DNA of 64,000 bases. Source: Paractinoplanes ovalisporus. GTDB taxonomy: Bacteria > Actinomycetota > Actinomycetes > Mycobacteriales > Micromonosporaceae. The DNA lies in contig NZ_JAENHP010000014.1 of assembly GCF_016834655.1 (NCBI RefSeq), positions 124,001 to 188,000 on the forward strand. The letters run 5' to 3'. Shown piece after piece: positions 59,753 to 64,000 of this stretch; the stretch's first letter is position 1; the number at the start of each line of letters is the position of its first letter. A model generated the notes under the pieces. The model made no database searches. It was not told where the DNA came from and saw only the letters and a program-made list of their open reading frames with translations. Position numbers and translations under genes: made by a program.

Positions 59753-61536
59753 CCACGGCACCGGCGATCATCGCGGACGCGCGCGGGTCCGCGCTGTCCA
59801 TCTTCCGGCGCGGGATCACGCTGTCCCCGCACTTCCTCTCCGGCATCGGCTGGACGCTCACTCTCGGCCTGGTCGCCATGGCCGGCCGGGTGATCGTCCC
59901 GGTGACCATCCAGCGCGGCATCGACCACGGGATCGCCGCGCCCGGCGGTGTCGACGTGGGCATGGTGACCACGATCGTCATCGTGGCCATCGTCGCCGCG
60001 GCGGTCACGGCCACCGCCGCGTACGCGCTGAGCCTGCGCCTCTACCACGCGACCGAGGCCGGCCTGGCCGACACCCGGATCCGCGCGTTCCGGCACGCGC
60101 ACGACCTGTCGCTCGTGCACCAGCAGGCGGAGCACCGGGGCGTGCTGGTGTCCCGGGTGACCTCCGACATCGACACGGTCACGAGCTTCCTGCAGTACCG
60201 CGGCCTGCGGTTCGCGGTGTCGCTGGTACAGCTCGTCGTCACCACGATCGTGATGGCGTTCTACTCGTGGCAGCTGACCCTCGTCGTCCTGACCCTGTTC
60301 CTGCCCCTCATCGTCTTCCTGCGGTGGGCCCAGGCCCGGATGGCGCCGCTGTTCAGCGCGGTCCGCGAGGGTGTCGGGCGGCTTGTCGGCACCACCGCGG
60401 AGGGCCTGGTCGGCGCCTCGGTCGTCCGTGCGTACGCCATCGAGGACCGGACCATCGCCCGCACCGACACCATCATCGAGGAGAACCGTCGCCTGCACAT
60501 GCGGGCGCACCGCATCAACACCGCCACGTTCGGGGTCGGCGAAGCCATCCCCGGCCTCGTCAACGTCGCGCTGATCGGCATCGGCTTCTGGCTGATCGGC
60601 GACGGCCTGACCGTCGGCGAGTTCGTCGCGGTGCTGTTCCTGGCGGCCTTCTTCGTCACCCCCATGCAGATCGGTGTCGCCGCGGTCGGAGACATCCAGC
60701 AGGCCGTAGCGGGCTGGCGCCGTGTCCTCGGCATCCTGGACGCCACCCCCGACGTGGTGGACCCCGGCCCGTCCGGACGCACACTGCCCGACGGCGCCCC
60801 GTCGATCCGTTTCGAAAACGTCGGATTCGCCTACCCCGGCGGCAAACAGGTGCTGCACGACGTGAACGTGACCATCCCCGCCGGCCGGCGCATCGCCGTG
60901 GTCGGTGAGACCGGCTCCGGCAAGACCACCTTCGCCCTGCTCGCCACCCGCCTGCTCGACCCCGGCTCCGGGCAGGTGCTGCTGGGCGACGTGCCGATCC
61001 GCGAGGTCCGCTTCCAGTCGCTACGCCGGCAGGTGGTCATGGTCCCCCAGGAGGGCTTCCTGTTCGGCGGCACGATCGCGGACAACATCCGGTACGGCGC
61101 CCCCGACGTGTCGGACGCCGAAGTAGAAACCGCCATGGAGGAACTGGGCCTCGGCGGCTGGCTGGCCACCTTACCGGCCGGTCTGACCACCGAGGTCGGC
61201 CAGCGCGGCGAGTCCCTCTCGGTCGGCGAACGCCAACTGGTCGCCCTGGCCCGCGCCTACCTGGCCCACCCCGACGTGCTGGTCTTCGACGAGGCCACCT
61301 CGGCCGTCGACCCGGCCACCGAGGTCTGCCTCCAGCAGGCCCTGAACAGGCTGACCCGCGGCCGCACGGCAATCTTCATCGCCCACCGGCTCGCCACCGC
61401 CGAAACCGCCGACGAAATCCTGGTCTTCAGCCAGGGCCGGCTGTCCGAACGAGGTTCACACGCCGAGCTCCTGGCGGCGGACGGGCAGTACACGGCCCTG
61501 CACAGCTCGTGGACCTCCGCCCGCGATTCGATCTGA
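59749..61536 (+). CDS. ABC exporter half-transporter, second subunit
   Basis: The 595-residue half-transporter starts at ATG 59749 in an ATGA overlap. Membrane helices include VDVGMVTTIVIVAIVAAAVT and LTLVVLTLFLPLIVFL. The ATPase has Walker A GETGSGKTTFAL and a canonical Walker B VLVFDEATSAVD with the catalytic Glu, but its signature is LSVGERQLVALA instead of LSGGQ. Together with the first subunit this yields one complete and one degenerate ATP site, the usual arrangement in heterodimeric multidrug exporters. Self-resistance by efflux is the most likely role. Confidence 0.92.
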   Translation: MTTAPAIIADARGSALSIFRRGITLSPHFLSGIGWTLTLGLVAMAGRVIVPVTIQRGIDHGIAAPGGVDVGMVTTIVIVAIVAAAVTATAAYALSLRLYHATEAGLADTRIRAFRHAHDLSLVHQQAEHRGVLVSRVTSDIDTVTSFLQYRGLRFAVSLVQLVVTTIVMAFYSWQLTLVVLTLFLPLIVFLRWAQARMAPLFSAVREGVGRLVGTTAEGLVGASVVRAYAIEDRTIARTDTIIEENRRLHMRAHRINTATFGVGEAIPGLVNVALIGIGFWLIGDGLTVGEFVAVLFLAAFFVTPMQIGVAAVGDIQQAVAGWRRVLGILDATPDVVDPGPSGRTLPDGAPSIRFENVGFAYPGGKQVLHDVNVTIPAGRRIAVVGETGSGKTTFALLATRLLDPGSGQVLLGDVPIREVRFQSLRRQVVMVPQEGFLFGGTIADNIRYGAPDVSDAEVETAMEELGLGGWLATLPAGLTTEVGQRGESLSVGERQLVALARAYLAHPDVLVFDEATSAVDPATEVCLQQALNRLTRGRTAIFIAHRLATAETADEILVFSQGRLSERGSHAELLAADGQYTALHSSWTSARDSI

Positions 61537-61889
61537 GCCGGGCCGGACAGCGTTGCTCACATTGCTGCCGTACGGAGGTCCCAACCGTCTGTCGTGGATA
61601 GTCGAACGAGCGTCAGGCTTCAGGGTTTGCCCAGGTCCGCGGTCGGCGAACCAAGACATATTTCGCCCGGTGAGCGGCGCGCCAACGACAAATGCTCAGT
61701 CCTGAGCCGCGGCTTCGGCCTCGCCGACGCCCACTCACCTGGCCGAACACGCCAGCCGAACTACGACGGCAACGCACCATTGTCCTGATCGGACTCTGAA
61801 CACGACTGCTCTTCGGACCCGGAGTATCGCCCGCCCGACACGCATCGCCCGGCTGGAGGCCGACGATGAAGGCGGATGAGGAGGGAACG
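61537..61889. other. intergenic region without recognised gene
   Basis: This gap of about 350 nt follows the ABC operon. Short open frames occur but have no ribosome site or plausible protein. Its GC content is lower than that of the genes around it, with AT-richer patches near 61660-61700 and 61770-61800, which may include the promoter of the metallopeptidase-like gene. No terminator hairpin, repeat or RNA gene was recognised. Confidence 0.5.
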
Positions 61890-63173
61890 ATGGCGAACTT
61901 CACGGACAACTGGACCAGCAACCCGAAGCCCTACAAGCCACCCGTGCCCGTCGGCCCCGGGGTGCCGGTCGTCGGCTACCAGGTGACGGCCACGCAAGGA
62001 GTCGGCCTGCCGACCCTCGACGGTCTTCCGACTCCCGAAATAATGGCGATCTGGGAGGTGGCAGGCGACACGTGGGCGTCAGCCCCCGACGGCGCGCCGC
62101 TGGTGCTGATGCGCCCGTTCATGTCGGAGGAGAAGGACAAATATCGCTGGGGCCGCCGCGACTACCTGCGAGAACCTGGCTACGACGTAACCGACAGCAA
62201 GATCCGCGAAATGGCCGCCGCTCAGCGTGAGGAGTTGGAGAAGAACTTCTGGGCCGGGAAACAGCTGGCCTACGGGAAAGACGCGCCAGTGGTGGTTCCG
62301 GAGGGCGTAGTCGGCATTCGCTTCCGCGGTGGTGACTGGGAGGGCGTTCCGGCCGGCGAATACCACGTCGTCGACCTGATCGCCGAGAAGATCGACCAGG
62401 AGCAGCTGGCCCCGTTCACCCTGCAGATCGAGGGCGGGCACGGCACCTTCTGGATCAAGCCGGAGGTGCTGGGCGGCGTCGACGAGTCGGCGGCCGAAGC
62501 GGCGGCCGAAGCGGGGCTGAACAGGCCGGTCCCGGTCGCCACGATCATGGCCGCGTTTCAGGCGGCGCCGCAGAGCTGGGCGCAGTACCTGCCGCAAGAC
62601 AAACTGCTGTCCAACGGCCCGGAGCTGCACTACGTGACAAACGAGCAGATGGGCGCCGCCAACGTCGTCGAGCGCATGCCCACCGATGACGAGGTGCGGC
62701 GAGCGGCTGCCGCAAGGGATCAGCGCTACGTCGACGGTTTGCAGGACCCGGGCGTCCGGCTCGGGAACGACATCCTCGTCAATGCCGGCCATCAGGGTAT
62801 AGGCGTCGAGTATCACGAGGCCTTGCACTGGTTCAGCCATACCGCCGTACGCACGGTGCTGGGCTGGCATTTCAACGAAGGCACCACCGAGTACTTCACC
62901 CGCAAGCTGCTCGCCGAACCGGGCCTGGCCAACACCGTGAGGCGCGACCAGGACCAGTATCGGAACCAGATCGCCGGCGTGACCGGCCTGATCGAGCATC
63001 ACATCGTCTCCGAGGCCCAGCTGGCCGCGGCGTACTTCTCGGGTGAGGTCGGTCCGTTGTTCCAGCAGTTCAGTGTGCACACGGAAGATTCGCTGAGCTT
63101 GCAGGCATACGCGGCGAACCTGGGCCGTAACAGCGGCGCCGCCCAGGAGGTGCTCGGCAACCTGCTGGGCTGA
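61890..63173 (+). CDS. soluble HExxH metallopeptidase-like protein
   Basis: The product is 427 residues from ATG 61890, which has GAGGAGGG 4-5 nt upstream; an in-frame ATG at 61866 would add eight residues but lacks a site. No signal peptide is seen, and the N-terminus is Pro-rich (NPKPYKPPVPVGPGVPVVG). The zinc motif is HEALH at 309-313, followed by HFNEGTTEYFTRKLL, in which Glu330 or Glu334 could be the third ligand as in gluzincins. An internal beta segment (VVGIRFRGGDWEGVPAGEYH) is of unknown fold. The zinc-site layout is like secreted effector proteases. The family was not recognised, and a role in the cluster is not indicated. Confidence 0.6.
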   Translation: MANFTDNWTSNPKPYKPPVPVGPGVPVVGYQVTATQGVGLPTLDGLPTPEIMAIWEVAGDTWASAPDGAPLVLMRPFMSEEKDKYRWGRRDYLREPGYDVTDSKIREMAAAQREELEKNFWAGKQLAYGKDAPVVVPEGVVGIRFRGGDWEGVPAGEYHVVDLIAEKIDQEQLAPFTLQIEGGHGTFWIKPEVLGGVDESAAEAAAEAGLNRPVPVATIMAAFQAAPQSWAQYLPQDKLLSNGPELHYVTNEQMGAANVVERMPTDDEVRRAAAARDQRYVDGLQDPGVRLGNDILVNAGHQGIGVEYHEALHWFSHTAVRTVLGWHFNEGTTEYFTRKLLAEPGLANTVRRDQDQYRNQIAGVTGLIEHHIVSEAQLAAAYFSGEVGPLFQQFSVHTEDSLSLQAYAANLGRNSGAAQEVLGNLLG

Positions 63174-63295
63174 TCCGTAATCCACACCTGGTGGCGTACC
63201 GGCGACCGGCTCTCAGCCAGGTTGATATGACGCGTCCCGGTGTGGGCGCATGGCCGCCCTCTCCGGAGCGCCGGTGCTGCCCGTCTCGAATCCCG

Positions 63296-64000
63296 CTACT
63301 GTTTCAGGGCCTTCGCCACCGCTGCCGATAGGTTCCGGATGTCGCCCGGAGTGGTGTCGAAGCTGGTCATCCAGCGGGCCTGCGTGCCGGATCCGGCCCA
63401 GTCATAGAAATGAAACTGCTGGTGCAGGACGGCCGAAGCGGGTTCGGGGAGGGAGACGAACACGGCGTTCATCTGCACCGGATACAGCACGTCCAGGCCG
63501 GGAAGGCCGCGGATCCGCTCGTGCAGCAACGTCGCCATCGTGTTGGCGTGGGTGGCGTTGCGCAGCCACAGGTCGCCCTCGAACAGGGCGAGCAACTGGG
63601 CGGAGATGAAACGCATCTTCGAGGCCAGCTGCATCGACGACTTGCGCAGCCGATGGACGCCGCGACCGGCGGCCGGGTTGAGGATCACGACGGCTTCGCC
63701 GAGGAGCATGCCGTTCTTGGTCCCGCCCAAGGAGAGCACGTCGACCCCGGCGTCGGTGGTGAGCGCCCGCAGCGGCAGGCCGAGGTGGGCGGCGGCGTTG
63801 GCCAGACGAGCGCCGTCCAGGTGGACCAGCATGTTGCGGGCGTGGCCGAACTCGGCGATGGCGCGGATCTCGTCCGGGGTGTAGACGGTGCCCAGCTCGG
63901 TGCCCTGGGCCAGGGAGATCACCTGCGGCTGCGCGCGGTGCTCGTCGTCGAAGTCCCGGGCCTCGCGCCGGATCGCGTCGATGGTCAGTTTGCCGTCGAG
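63296..64000 (-). CDS. low-specificity L-threonine aldolase, 5' end outside the window
   Basis: The frame is open from the right edge to the stop at 63296-63298, so the N-terminal part of the protein is missing. MLVHLDGARLANAAAHLGLP and VDVLSLGGTKNGMLLGEAVV are typical; the Lys in GGTKNG binds PLP. LRKSSMQLASKMRFISAQLL and GDLWLRNATHANTMATLLHE follow the family closely. The enzyme cleaves threonine or allo-threonine to glycine and acetaldehyde in the cytosol. Convergent with the metallopeptidase-like gene and probably housekeeping. Confidence 0.9.
   Translation of the reverse strand, partial: LDGKLTIDAIRREARDFDDEHRAQPQVISLAQGTELGTVYTPDEIRAIAEFGHARNMLVHLDGARLANAAAHLGLPLRALTTDAGVDVLSLGGTKNGMLLGEAVVILNPAAGRGVHRLRKSSMQLASKMRFISAQLLALFEGDLWLRNATHANTMATLLHERIRGLPGLDVLYPVQMNAVFVSLPEPASAVLHQQFHFYDWAGSGTQARWMTSFDTTPGDIRNLSAAVAKALKQ

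Noticed and set aside
61594..61788. 64-residue open frame in the gap after the ABC genes.
   Set aside because: No ribosome site, poor codon bias and no recognisable protein features.
1..64000. CRISPR arrays, tRNA or rRNA genes, insertion sequences and attachment sites.
   Set aside because: No regularly spaced repeats, cloverleaf-like genes, transposase or integrase proteins, or tRNA-linked direct repeats were seen. A tool-based scan could still find a short or degenerate one.

Overview
The window is high-GC DNA with dense, overlapping genes, frequent GTG/TTG starts, F420-type and actinobacterial regulator families, and many CGTACG/GTACGG words. All of this fits a filamentous actinomycete, most likely of the Micromonosporaceae (Actinoplanes-like). 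The genus is inferred from style only. No rRNA, tRNA, CRISPR array, insertion sequence or phage gene was recognised.

Left third (1-31577), mostly accessory chromosome. A four-gene glycosyltransferase operon (1-3710, first gene cut by the window edge) ends at a 13-bp stem-loop. It faces a DUF2267 gene, followed by a secreted lipase-like hydrolase. A divergent NB-ARC/TPR regulator and an unusual HTH-transmembrane-phosphodiesterase fusion come next. A minus-strand block (23703-10505) encodes an FG-GAP/DNRLRE protein, a LamG protein, a 2044-residue RHS protein with a nuclease-like tip, and a candidate immunity protein; it reads as a polymorphic-toxin or cell-surface module. A secreted M28 aminopeptidase follows. 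A TetR regulator with two strong operators then faces an alpha/beta-hydrolase-glycosyltransferase fusion and a methyltransferase. A large acyl-CoA dehydrogenase closes the section.

Right half (31787-61536), a compact biosynthetic gene cluster. A minus-strand operon of about 17.6 kb (51993 to 34401, mostly with 4-nt start/stop overlaps) carries, in transcription order: a 29-codon mini-ORF, a methyltransferase, a split transketolase, a GT-B-like protein, an APH-like kinase, a COG2509-type FAD enzyme, an NRPS protein (partial C-A-PCP), a PKS protein (KS-AT-ACP), an FkbK/FkbJ/FkbI/FkbH set for a glycerate-derived extender unit, a second methyltransferase, an SDR and a Gfo/Idh/MocA oxidoreductase. 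A divergent plus-strand operon carries complete but divergent homologues of both phenylalanyl-tRNA synthetase subunits and an LLM oxidoreductase. It is followed by a TrmB/LuxR-like regulator and a heterodimeric ABC exporter. The control region between the two operons holds a near-perfect 20-bp palindrome. A stand-alone condensation-domain protein with a decayed A/PCP tail (31787-33697) and a LOG-family gene flank the cluster.

Working picture (inference): the FkbH-I-J-K set supplies hydroxymalonyl- or methoxymalonyl-ACP to the single PKS module. The adenylation domain lacks the Asp that normally binds an alpha-amine, so it may load a non-amino acid. The transketolase pair, FAD enzyme, SDR, Gfo/Idh, LLM enzyme and methyltransferases tailor a small polar product, which the ABC pair exports. 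The PheRS-like pair is either a self-resistance copy or a recruited biosynthetic enzyme. This cluster is the most likely undescribed system in the window.

The right edge holds a soluble HExxH metallopeptidase-like protein and the 3' part of a threonine aldolase gene cut by the window end.
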